A stretch of 64,000 bases of DNA, from positions 119,046 through 183,045 of the forward strand of contig NZ_FOHN01000006.1 of NCBI RefSeq assembly GCF_900111595.1. The letters run 5' to 3'. Below the pieces are notes generated by a model. The model had not been told where the DNA came from. It ran no database searches and worked only from the letters and a program-made list of their open reading frames with translations. The position numbers and the translations under genes are program-made. Each line of letters starts with the position of its first letter. The stretch's first letter is position 1. The DNA comes from [Clostridium] polysaccharolyticum (lineage in GTDB: Bacteria; Bacillota; Clostridia; Lachnospirales; Lachnospiraceae). Of the stretch, positions 9,093 to 16,718 are shown piece after piece.

Positions 9093-9659
9093 CTATTTTG
9101 CGTACTTAGCCCACGCATAGCAGTAAGCCTGGGTTCTAGCTGCAAATTCCTGCTCTTTCATGAGAGAAAGAACTTCCTCTTTTGTATACCAGCCTGCTTC
9201 TATTTCCTCAAAAGCAGAAGAACTTTCCTGAAATGTTCCGTTAGCTGTACCTACTACACATACATTTACTTCGTTGGAAAAGCCTACAGCACTATAACTG
9301 TTAAACAGAATCTCGTCAATTTTTATTAAATCAAGACCTGTTTCTTCTTTTAGTTCTCGCCTAGCACTCTCTTCTGGTTCTTCTCCTTCATCAATTAGGC
9401 CTGCTGGAAAATTATAAACCCATTTCCCAACTGCCATTCGAAATTCTTTATTAAGCAGCACTTTATCTCCTGTTTCATTATGAAGAATCAGCACAACAGC
9501 ATCCGGATGTTTATTTTGCAGCTCCTCTAATGTCTGGATGTTTTTGTTACGGCTGATCATCTCATAAATTTTTTCTTTTTCGTCTATGGTTTCATATGCT
9601 AAATCATATCTGGTTATAAATTTTCCTTCATTCTTTTTATGGATCTGTTTTAACTTCAT
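9093..9659 (-). CDS. NUDIX hydrolase (ADP-ribose pyrophosphatase-like)
   Basis: A 188-residue cytoplasmic hydrolase that cleaves nucleoside diphosphates linked to another group. The NUDIX box spans about residues 91-113 (AGLIDEGEEPEESARRELKEETGL), with the metal-binding REL(K)EE core intact. The preceding VYNFPAG context and the EIEAGWY segment after the box resemble ADP-ribose pyrophosphatases. GGGAG precedes the ATG. The substrate is not certain. Confidence 0.88.
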   Translation of the reverse strand: MKLKQIHKKNEGKFITRYDLAYETIDEKEKIYEMISRNKNIQTLEELQNKHPDAVVLILHNETGDKVLLNKEFRMAVGKWVYNFPAGLIDEGEEPEESARRELKEETGLDLIKIDEILFNSYSAVGFSNEVNVCVVGTANGTFQESSSAFEEIEAGWYTKEEVLSLMKEQEFAARTQAYCYAWAKYAK

Positions 9660-9756
9660 ACCTGTTTCTCCCTTTCTATAACATCAAACTTAGTTCTTAT
9701 TATAGTCTTTTTTCGAAAATATGAACAGAAGAAAAACCGTTCCTGATCCTACACGC

Positions 9757-10671
9757 CTAGATTTTAAGCATTTTTTCCTTATTTTCCTGAATCTGATTAT
9801 CAATTTTCATGTATAAAGGATCACGGTATGCAAAAAGATAAAGAAAATAGGCTTTTTTCAATGCTTTTTTTGTCTCTTCCTCTGATACCAGTTCCCAAAT
9901 TGGAATACAGTTTGTAACCTGATATAAAGCAGGCTGGAATTCCAGACTTTCTACCCACTTATGATATTCTTTATTTTTCCCAAATTGGGTTGGCAAATAC
10001 GATACATTTCCTCCAATTGCCCATATGGAATACTCACAAAACTGTGAAAATTCAACTTGTGAATGGCTGTATGTAATATTTTCATTTGCCACAAATGCTT
10101 TATAACTTTCTTCAGCCAAGGTTTTAATCTCTCTTACCGTTCTCTGGGTGTTTTTCTTGGTACAAAACGGAATCACCATACGTCCACCAATTAACACGTG
10201 AGAAATCAAATGAGTCCCGTATGTTTCAAATACCTTTTCCATATCTCCTTTTTGTACGGCCTCAATAAAATCACCAGTGGTGCACTTCTTTAACGCCTCC
10301 AAATCCAGCTTTGTTACTATCTGTGCCTGCAGGCAGTTCGAAATTACTTTTCCGTAAAGCTCACTAATAAAATTGCATTGGGAATAATCCAAAGATTGTT
10401 TTATCCAAAATTCAGATTCCGTTCCCTGGTAACCACTCCCACACTCTGCCACACTTCTTTGTTCCAGCTCAGACTCCGTCTGCGAAATAATAATTTTATA
10501 GTCAACCTGATTTATCCCTGGCAAAGACTCATACCACGATTTTCCACTTAATTCTGTTATTTTTTCCTTATCAAGGATAGGTACTTGTTTTATTTCCTGT
10601 GTCTTGGCATATGGATTTTCTACTTTATCAAAGCCGTAATAAAGATATCTCTTAAAATCATCCTTTTCCAT
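9757..10671 (-). CDS. MACPF (membrane attack complex/perforin) domain protein
   Basis: The 304-residue protein carries the MACPF signature Y-G-T-H-(x7)-G-G at residues 151-163 (YGTHLISHVLIGG; the usual F/Y after H is L here). Further family-like features follow: a second GG at 220-221, a Trp at 239 and the C-terminal strand segment PIWELV at 257-262. Family members form membrane pores or act as adhesion/immune proteins. There is no signal peptide or transmembrane helix, and nothing outside the MACPF fold except a charged C-terminal helix, so no receptor-binding domain is evident. The start is supported by GGAGAGG. The gene sits between two SASP genes behind its own short upstream region; expression in sporulation is my inference. 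Pore formation is not proven. Confidence 0.78.
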   Translation of the reverse strand: MEKDDFKRYLYYGFDKVENPYAKTQEIKQVPILDKEKITELSGKSWYESLPGINQVDYKIIISQTESELEQRSVAECGSGYQGTESEFWIKQSLDYSQCNFISELYGKVISNCLQAQIVTKLDLEALKKCTTGDFIEAVQKGDMEKVFETYGTHLISHVLIGGRMVIPFCTKKNTQRTVREIKTLAEESYKAFVANENITYSHSQVEFSQFCEYSIWAIGGNVSYLPTQFGKNKEYHKWVESLEFQPALYQVTNCIPIWELVSEEETKKALKKAYFLYLFAYRDPLYMKIDNQIQENKEKMLKI

Positions 10672-10750
10672 GTTCGTGTCCTCTCCTTTTCTCCTAAAAA
10701 ACGGTTACAGATAAGTATATGATCTATATTAAAAATGTAGCCTATACAAA

Positions 10751-10800
10751 GGAAAAAAGGGCAATTGCCCTCTAACATTCCTGTCAGATTGCAATCGCCC
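10751..10800 (-). terminator. Terminator of the second SASP gene
   Basis: On the minus strand GGGCGATTGC pairs with GCAATTGCCC (one G-U) around a 22-base loop and is followed by TTTTTTCC. It lies directly after the SASP 2 stop and separates it from the MACPF gene. Confidence 0.85.
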
Positions 10801-10811
10801 ATTCATTTTTG

Positions 10812-11030
10812 TTACTGCTGACCATTCTGGCCTGCCATTCTCTTTTCATAATCGGTGATCATTTTTTTGACCATATATCCGCCTACGCTTCCGTTCTGAT
10901 ATGATGTCAGATCTCCGTTATATCCGTGTTTTAGTGGCACTCCAATTTCATTTGCTACTTCGTATTTGAAACTGTCTAATGCTGCTTTTGCTTCTGGTAC
11001 CTCGACTCTGTTTCTTCTGCTTGATGACAT
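10812..11030 (-). CDS. Alpha/beta-type small acid-soluble spore protein (SASP 2)
   Basis: A 72-residue DNA-binding spore protein, starting MSSSRRNRVEVPEAKAAL, with EVANEIGVPLKHGYNGDLTS and GSVGGYMVKKMI signatures. About four fifths of its residues match SASP 1. GGAGGAG lies 6 bases before the ATG at 11028-11030. It has its own sigma-G-like promoter and terminator, so it is transcribed alone. The C-terminal AGQNGQQ tail is an extension relative to SASP 1. Confidence 0.96.
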   Translation of the reverse strand: MSSSRRNRVEVPEAKAALDSFKYEVANEIGVPLKHGYNGDLTSYQNGSVGGYMVKKMITDYEKRMAGQNGQQ

Positions 11031-11097
11031 AATAAACTCCTCCATTTCGTTATTTCAATTGAATGAAATAAGTTAGTGATGTTGTTTGTTACAATCC

Positions 11098-11126
11098 TAG
11101 TATGTGAAGAACCAGAAATAATACAC
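11098..11126 (-). promoter_or_regulatory. Sigma-G-like promoter of SASP 2
   Basis: Reading the minus strand: GTGTA (11122-11126), 17 bases, CATACTA (11098-11104), followed after a few bases by TGTAACAAACAA as in SASP 1. Confidence 0.7.
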
Positions 11127-11168
11127 TGGAAATTTTATTGTTTTCTCTTAAAAAATGGTTACATTTTT

Positions 11169-11441
11169 TTAATAATCCACAGCACTCTGCCATTCGCTTT
11201 TTCTAGCCTGATACTGTTCATTCATCCAGTCAATCGCTGCAAGTTTTCCTTCTTCTGAAAAGTCGAATAACTTGGCAGTTTTCTTTGCATCCTCCGTCTT
11301 TTCAAAACAGTATGGTTCTGGCCAGATATATACCAGAAGTCCTTCTTCCTCTTTCGTAAACATAAAACGCATCCCCTGATAACTGCCTGTTAAATTTTCT
11401 TTTTTTATATAGTTTAATGGCAAATTGTGATCTGTAATCAT
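11169..11441 (-). CDS. Small conserved-type protein of unknown function
   Basis: A 90-residue soluble protein with many aromatic and acidic residues (for example LLVYIWPEPYCFEK in the middle) ending SEWQSAVDY. I do not recognise a family. AAAGGA precedes the ATG. It follows the SASA-type esterase by 18 bases and is probably co-transcribed with it. A role tied to the esterase is only suggested by position. Confidence 0.7.
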   Translation of the reverse strand: MITDHNLPLNYIKKENLTGSYQGMRFMFTKEEEGLLVYIWPEPYCFEKTEDAKKTAKLFDFSEEGKLAAIDWMNEQYQARKSEWQSAVDY

Positions 11442-11459
11442 TTAAAGAATCCTTTCCGT

Positions 11460-13001
11460 TTAAGCTAAATTCATCTGCACATGAAACCCATCTTCTTCAC
11501 TGGTCCTAAATGGTGCTAGTGGAATACCATTTTTTCCGAAAATGGCAACATCGCAGTAATTACTCCAACAATACCTTGCGTACATAGGATTGTCAAGCCC
11601 ATCTGCCCATACATAGATACTGTCTCCCTGAATTCTGAAATCTGCTGGTACATATTTCTTATCACGTCCAGCAACTTCAAACATTACTTTTCCTTCTCTT
11701 ACATCCAGACCATCTTTTGCATACTGTATTTTTAATTCCAGTTCTTTTTTGTGATAAACACAGCTTTGATAGACAGGTCCAAATGCTTCCTCTTCGTCTA
11801 TGATATGGTACACGTGGCAAAATGCCTGAAGTGCCAGCCTATCTGCCACAGGAGTTTTTTTCTTTGGATGGATTTCATTCCATTCTCCACTATCTAAAAT
11901 AACTGCTATCCCTGTGTGTTTCATCATCTGGTAAGTTTTCATCTGACTTTCACGAATCATGCACCAGTTCTTCCAGTCTGGATCCTGCTCGTAACGGTGC
12001 ATTGGAAGCTGTACCATTAAGAATGGAAGGCTATCATCCCCCCAGCCTTTTCTCCACTCACGGATTAAATGACTTAATAATTTATAATATGTGCCAGATT
12101 TCGTATCATCACTTTCTCCTTGATAATAAATAAAACCTCGCAAGGAATATGGCATTACTCTTTGAAGCATGCATTCATATAGACCTCCTGGTCTATATGG
12201 GCTTTTTAAGTTCATAGGACCAGGCCAAGGATTTTTTCCACAGATTTCTTCAATCTCCGCCCAGCTCACTTCTGGCCTTTGTGCATATACTTTCTGGCTT
12301 TGCTTATCAAATTCTATCTGCCTTTCTTGATATGCATCAAATTCTTTTATCTGCTCTTCTACGGTTTTGCCTTCTACTGCTTTATCATATTCTTCGTTAT
12401 AAACATTTAAGTCTTTGTCCGCTTTAAGACTTTCTTTATCTACCCAGCAGGAAGCACTTGTACCACCCCAGTTACAGCCGATGATACCAACTGTTACACC
12501 TAACTTTTTTGAAAGTTTTCTTCCATAAAGATACCCGACTGCCGACCAGCGTTTCATGTCATCTGATCCAGACTTATGCCATCTAGAGTTATTTTCTGCC
12601 TCATAAAATGCTTCATCTTTATACTGGTTTTTTTCTGTAAAATAAAAACGGACTTTTATATCCTTGTCTTGTTCCAGGATTTCTTTGCTTTCAGCACAGT
12701 CTTTTGCCTCCAGTTCCATATTGGATTGTCCGCCTGCAAGCCATACTTCTCCTATGGCAATATCTTTAAAAACAACCTGTTCTTCCTTACAGGTAATTAT
12801 CATTTCATAATCTTCTCCAGCTTCCATTGGCGGAAGATACGCTTTCCATGATTCGTTTTCTATAACCGTTTCCGCTTTGTTTGAGCCTAATGCAACTGTA
12901 ACTTTGCTGCCATCTGCTCCAGTGCCGAATACACAGATGTTCTTCTGTCTTTGTAATACCATGGAATCCGAAAACACCTTTGCTACTGTAAATTTACTCA
13001 T
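11460..13001 (-). CDS. Sialate O-acetylesterase-like carbohydrate esterase (SASA family)
   Basis: A 513-residue hydrolase that would remove O-acetyl groups from sugars. It has the SGNH-like nucleophile block LAGGQSNMELE (Ser about 93), GCNWGGTSASCWV, a conserved IYYQGESD block about two thirds of the way in, and a C-terminal NEIHPKKK segment that could supply the catalytic His. N-terminal residues 1-80 form a beta-rich domain as usual. No signal peptide is visible, so it probably acts on imported oligosaccharides. AGGGG precedes the ATG. It lies directly after the ATPase/nuclease-like pair and before a small unknown. The exact substrate (sialic acid or acetylated hemicellulose) cannot be told. 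Confidence 0.88.
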   Translation of the reverse strand: MSKFTVAKVFSDSMVLQRQKNICVFGTGADGSKVTVALGSNKAETVIENESWKAYLPPMEAGEDYEMIITCKEEQVVFKDIAIGEVWLAGGQSNMELEAKDCAESKEILEQDKDIKVRFYFTEKNQYKDEAFYEAENNSRWHKSGSDDMKRWSAVGYLYGRKLSKKLGVTVGIIGCNWGGTSASCWVDKESLKADKDLNVYNEEYDKAVEGKTVEEQIKEFDAYQERQIEFDKQSQKVYAQRPEVSWAEIEEICGKNPWPGPMNLKSPYRPGGLYECMLQRVMPYSLRGFIYYQGESDDTKSGTYYKLLSHLIREWRKGWGDDSLPFLMVQLPMHRYEQDPDWKNWCMIRESQMKTYQMMKHTGIAVILDSGEWNEIHPKKKTPVADRLALQAFCHVYHIIDEEEAFGPVYQSCVYHKKELELKIQYAKDGLDVREGKVMFEVAGRDKKYVPADFRIQGDSIYVWADGLDNPMYARYCWSNYCDVAIFGKNGIPLAPFRTSEEDGFHVQMNLA

Positions 13002-13024
13002 TTGCTTATCCCCTTCTGCTATAT

Positions 13025-13606
13025 TTATCTAATCTCTAATCCTAATTCTCCAAAATCATAGGATGGAGCATCACCTAAATATTTTATGTAAATATCACCA
13101 ATCTCTTGATCCGTCTTTTCCTTACTTAGATATCCAGAACGAACTACTGGTCTTCTGTATTTTGTATTTGTAGTAAAAACATAACCTCGATATTCCTTTT
13201 CTTTAAAAAAGTAATCCATTTCCAATTCCAATATTCCAATTAAAAAATCTGCATATTGTTTTCCGTAACATATCTGTTTTCTTGCTTTTTTCGGATCCTT
13301 TGATTTTAATTCCAAAATAAACGCTGTTATTTTTTCTTCTTCCACTCTTAAAACCAATTCATCATTGATCATAGTGGGCCTATCCAGCAAATAAACATTA
13401 TGTGGCCTAATGTCCATCTTAAAAGCAAAACTGTTATTTCCAATACGCCTTATTCTTACTTGAACATTTTTACTATTTTTCGCTGCAATCTTTTGATCTT
13501 CAATTATGACTATTTCATTGCCTTTCTTTTTTTCAATTACTTTTTTATCAACAATGGACTTTACTGCATTATCAAATTTCTCTATCACTATCTTGTTCGT
13601 CGTCAT
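13025..13606 (-). CDS. Putative ExK-motif nuclease paired with an ATPase
   Basis: A 193-residue, lysine-rich soluble protein that I cannot assign to a named family. Its centre has a hydrophobic strand ending in ELK (Glu99, Lys101: ITAFILELKSKD), preceded by Asp82 and followed by a helix with KARKQICYGKQ. This D-(x)n-ExK-Q pattern resembles PD-(D/E)xK nucleases, but it is inference from motif spacing. The start at 13604-13606 has GAGAGG upstream and overlaps the end of the ATPase gene by 35 bases, indicating translational coupling. Base composition is more AT-rich than neighbours, suggesting transfer. It may be the effector of a two-gene defence system. Confidence 0.6.
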   Translation of the reverse strand: MTTNKIVIEKFDNAVKSIVDKKVIEKKKGNEIVIIEDQKIAAKNSKNVQVRIRRIGNNSFAFKMDIRPHNVYLLDRPTMINDELVLRVEEEKITAFILELKSKDPKKARKQICYGKQYADFLIGILELEMDYFFKEKEYRGYVFTTNTKYRRPVVRSGYLSKEKTDQEIGDIYIKYLGDAPSYDFGELGLEIR

Positions 13607-14930
13607 CACATACCTCTCGATAAGTATAATAAATATCATCTGATGCTTCATTCATCTTATTAATAACTTGGTCAAACACATCCATTTTCATGCCTTCTCC
13701 ATCAACTTCAACTTCATCTATCATATGCTCTTGAAAGATATAACCTTTTACATTCTCTTTAGCAATTAACTCCTCTTCTTCATAACCATATTCTTTCATT
13801 AATTTCTCATAACCTTTAAATCTGTTAGCTAAGATAATCAGATTATTGATTTCACGAACAATATAATCACTGTGAGTTGAAATAATGACATTGACTCCTG
13901 CATTGGCTAACTTACATAACAGTCTTGCAATATAACGCTGGTTGTCTGGATGAAGATTTTGTTCTGGCTCATCAATGATGAGTATACACCCTTTTTTCAA
14001 TTTATTTCGTAATAAGTAATCCAATCCAAATAAGCTTTTTGCGGTGGATGAAGATAAATGAAAATCAAGCTTTAGATCCTCATCCATAATAAACCGAATA
14101 TTTCCATTTTTTTCAATATCAAATTTTCCTTTTACAATACAGTCTTCAAGTGTCGCTGCCATATTGGCATATGATATGTCATTTGTCTCTATATTATCCA
14201 TAGAATTTAATAAATTAATATATTCTGAAATTGGCAAAGGATATTTTGCTATATTTTTCTCTATTGTTTCGATTCCATCTTGACCAGACAGATCAAATAA
14301 CACATTGTTTCGATTTACATTTAATTCTTTATAAAACATGCTAAGTCCATTTCTCTCTGCTGGCAACATATAAGCTGGAATAAACGCTTCGCTAAATTGC
14401 TCAACATAAACAGCAAACAAAATGGCTACAAAAATAATTCTATCCTTTTGCATTGCATTTACATTCTTTGTAAATCTTCCTTTTATATTTTTTCCTTCTT
14501 CATATATATTTTCTACCTCTTTCCTTTGATTTAACAAATCTATTATCCATTCTTTTATTTCTGAATTTCGCTCATCATCTATTTTTTCCTCTGCACTAAC
14601 TTTTAACTGAAACCCATCAAAAAATTCTTTATTGACCTTAAAAAAATTAGGAATACATTTCATATATTTTTCTATTAAATTCCCTATAATTCTATCTTTA
14701 TTTTGATATAATTCTCCCAAATTAATTGTTAATTCATCTTCACTAATTTCATACAATTGTTCTAACAGATATTCTTTTTCTATTGCACGACTTAAATAAT
14801 AATTAAATCCATAAATCAAATAACTTACATACGTTTTCCCCGTATTATTCTTCCCACAAAAAACAGTCAGTTTTCCAAGATCCACTTCGCCATGCTCAAT
14901 TGGTCCTAAACTGCCAAATTCAAACTTCAA
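13572..14930 (-). CDS. AAA/ABC-type ATPase of the AAA_15/OLD-like class
   Basis: A 452-residue SMC/ABC-like ATPase. Walker A is GKNNTGKT at about residues 26-33, an LSSSTAKSL segment near 293 stands where the signature loop is expected, Walker B is ILIIDEPE at about 316-323, and the switch histidine is in STHSDYI about 30 residues later. The middle region (60-200) is helical and variable. There is no C-terminal TOPRIM domain, unlike OLD nucleases. The TTG start at 14928-14930 is chosen because GGAGGGAG lies 5 bases before it. Such ATPases partner with separate effectors in several phage-defence systems; here the overlapping downstream gene is the obvious partner. The region is strikingly AT-rich. 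Confidence 0.82.
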   Translation of the reverse strand: MKFEFGSLGPIEHGEVDLGKLTVFCGKNNTGKTYVSYLIYGFNYYLSRAIEKEYLLEQLYEISEDELTINLGELYQNKDRIIGNLIEKYMKCIPNFFKVNKEFFDGFQLKVSAEEKIDDERNSEIKEWIIDLLNQRKEVENIYEEGKNIKGRFTKNVNAMQKDRIIFVAILFAVYVEQFSEAFIPAYMLPAERNGLSMFYKELNVNRNNVLFDLSGQDGIETIEKNIAKYPLPISEYINLLNSMDNIETNDISYANMAATLEDCIVKGKFDIEKNGNIRFIMDEDLKLDFHLSSSTAKSLFGLDYLLRNKLKKGCILIIDEPEQNLHPDNQRYIARLLCKLANAGVNVIISTHSDYIVREINNLIILANRFKGYEKLMKEYGYEEEELIAKENVKGYIFQEHMIDEVEVDGEGMKMDVFDQVINKMNEASDDIYYTYREVCDDDEQDSDREI

Positions 14931-15065
14931 TCTTTCTCCCTCCAATAAAATATGTATTATCTATCTCTATAATTATATTTTTCCCATTCTCAGTCATTAT
15001 ATAATATCTTTTATCTATTTACCATGTGTTTTTCATTTCTTTTATACCTAAAAAATTCGTCCATT

Positions 15066-15108
15066 TAAAATAACCCAGTAAGAGTTTTCCAAAACTCCTG
15101 CCGAGTTA
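15066..15108 (-). terminator. Terminator of the SpoVK-like gene
   Basis: A 17-base imperfect stem with several G-U pairs (minus strand AACTCGGCAGGAGTTTT against AAAACTCTTACTGGGTT), then ATTTT. It isolates the upstream ATPase gene from the AT-rich cassette. Confidence 0.8.
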
Positions 15109-15112
15109 TCCT

Positions 15113-16645
15113 TTATCTTATCACATCACAAACATCCGAAAGCATCACCTGCTGCAGCTGTTCCTTTGTCGGTTCGTCTAACAGCACAAGCCTGTTTGCC
15201 TGATTAATTAAAATCTTCTCAAATACGTTTCTCACACCTCTGGCATTGCCAAAAGCAGTCCGCTTATCCGCTTCCATTTCCTGAATCTGCAAAAGCACAT
15301 CTTCCTTTGCAGATTCTTCAAGAGATATGTCATCCTTTTTAGACATAAATTCCATTATATCCATTAGTTCCTGACTGGAATAATCATCAAAACAGATAAA
15401 TTTATTAAATCTGGAAATCAGACCTGGGTTGGCTTCTAAAAATGTCTGCATTTCGTCTTTATATCCCGCCACGATTACCACCAGATCATTCCGGTTATCT
15501 TCCATCAGCTTTACAAGAGTATCAATTGCTTCCTGACCAAAATCATTTCCATTTAACTGGTTACTTAAAGCATACGCTTCATCAATAAATAAAATGCCTC
15601 CAATGGCACTCTCTACAACTTCTTTCACCTTTAACGCAGTCTGTCCAACATAACCTGCCACCAGTCCTGAACGGTCTGTCTCCACAAGATGCCCTTTGGA
15701 TAAGATCCCAAGTTCTTTGTAAATCTTTGCAATGAGTCTCGCTACGGTTGTTTTTCCTGTTCCTGGATTTCCCGTAAATACCATATGATAAGTCATTTCT
15801 GTAACAGCCATATTGTATTTTTCACGCATCTTTTTCACTTTGATTAAGTTAATTAATGAAGTAACCTCTTTCTTTACCTCTTTTAAACCAATTAAATTAT
15901 TTAATTCATCTAAATACTGGTCTAAGCGTATTCCCGATTCTGATCGTTTTGCCAGTTTTCCTTCCTGCTGTTCCTTTTCCATATTCAGTTTCATAGATTC
16001 AATACGTTCCTGCTGTTTCCGTTTCATATCCTGAAATCCATTTTCACAGTCTAATTCCTCTAGAAAGCCCAAATCCAGCTGGTCAGAACTGATTTTTTTA
16101 AACCAGTACCTCTGGTCTAACATAATATGTGCCTGATGGCTATTTAAAAACACACTGATCTGCTTATAAAATTCTTCTGCAATCTTTAATGTTTCATTGT
16201 TCTTCCCATTATTTAAGTACACTATTCCTAATACAATATTAATAAAACAGTCAAAAGCTGTTGCCGATACAGTCCCTTCCTGTTCTCTATCATACACACC
16301 ACAAAGCTGCAGAATAATTGGTGGTGAATTTAAAACTCGTTTCATTGCACGCAATACCGTATCTTCTACAATTCCATTGCCTTGTAAATAATACGGATTG
16401 GTATCCATAACTTTCAGAATGTATTGGCTTTCTTCTTCACGACATCCATTTGCCTGCAATGCAATCTGCACTAATACAGCCTGAAGATAAGTATCCAGCA
16501 TTTCCTGTATAGGCATCTTTAATATTTTTTCTGGTTCGTCCCAGTACCCTGCACCAGCCAGCAAACCACAGATTTCTTTCAGTTTCTGGTAATTGCGTTT
16601 TCCTAATTCCAGTAAGCGCTCATTTGATAAGGATTGCTGTACCAT
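15113..16645 (-). CDS. SpoVK/CbxX-like AAA+ ATPase
   Basis: The C-terminal half (about residues 245-510) is a CbxX/CfxQ-type AAA+ domain: [16 protein letters not shown] (Walker A), [19 protein letters not shown] (Walker B) and [11 protein letters not shown] (sensor 2/arginine region). The N-terminal 230 residues are helical and not recognised. SpoVK in Bacillus is needed for late sporulation, but CbxX ATPases have other roles, so I keep the call at family level. AGGAGGG precedes the ATG. It is flanked by recG upstream and its own terminator downstream. Confidence 0.85.
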   Translation of the reverse strand: MVQQSLSNERLLELGKRNYQKLKEICGLLAGAGYWDEPEKILKMPIQEMLDTYLQAVLVQIALQANGCREEESQYILKVMDTNPYYLQGNGIVEDTVLRAMKRVLNSPPIILQLCGVYDREQEGTVSATAFDCFINIVLGIVYLNNGKNNETLKIAEEFYKQISVFLNSHQAHIMLDQRYWFKKISSDQLDLGFLEELDCENGFQDMKRKQQERIESMKLNMEKEQQEGKLAKRSESGIRLDQYLDELNNLIGLKEVKKEVTSLINLIKVKKMREKYNMAVTEMTYHMVFTGNPGTGKTTVARLIAKIYKELGILSKGHLVETDRSGLVAGYVGQTALKVKEVVESAIGGILFIDEAYALSNQLNGNDFGQEAIDTLVKLMEDNRNDLVVIVAGYKDEMQTFLEANPGLISRFNKFICFDDYSSQELMDIMEFMSKKDDISLEESAKEDVLLQIQEMEADKRTAFGNARGVRNVFEKILINQANRLVLLDEPTKEQLQQVMLSDVCDVIR

Positions 16646-16718
16646 GTTACCCTCCTTTCCTTTTATTCACATAACACAGCATTATTATAGATGGTTTTTA
16701 TATAGTACACAACGGATT

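Noticed and set aside
10700..10750. CATATACT as a mother-cell sigma promoter for the MACPF gene
   Set aside because: The -10 resembles sigma-E/K, but no convincing -35 lies at the right distance.
13572..14930. OLD-family nuclease (Gabija GajA-like)
   Set aside because: No TOPRIM domain is visible after the ATPase and no UvrD-like helicase is adjacent.
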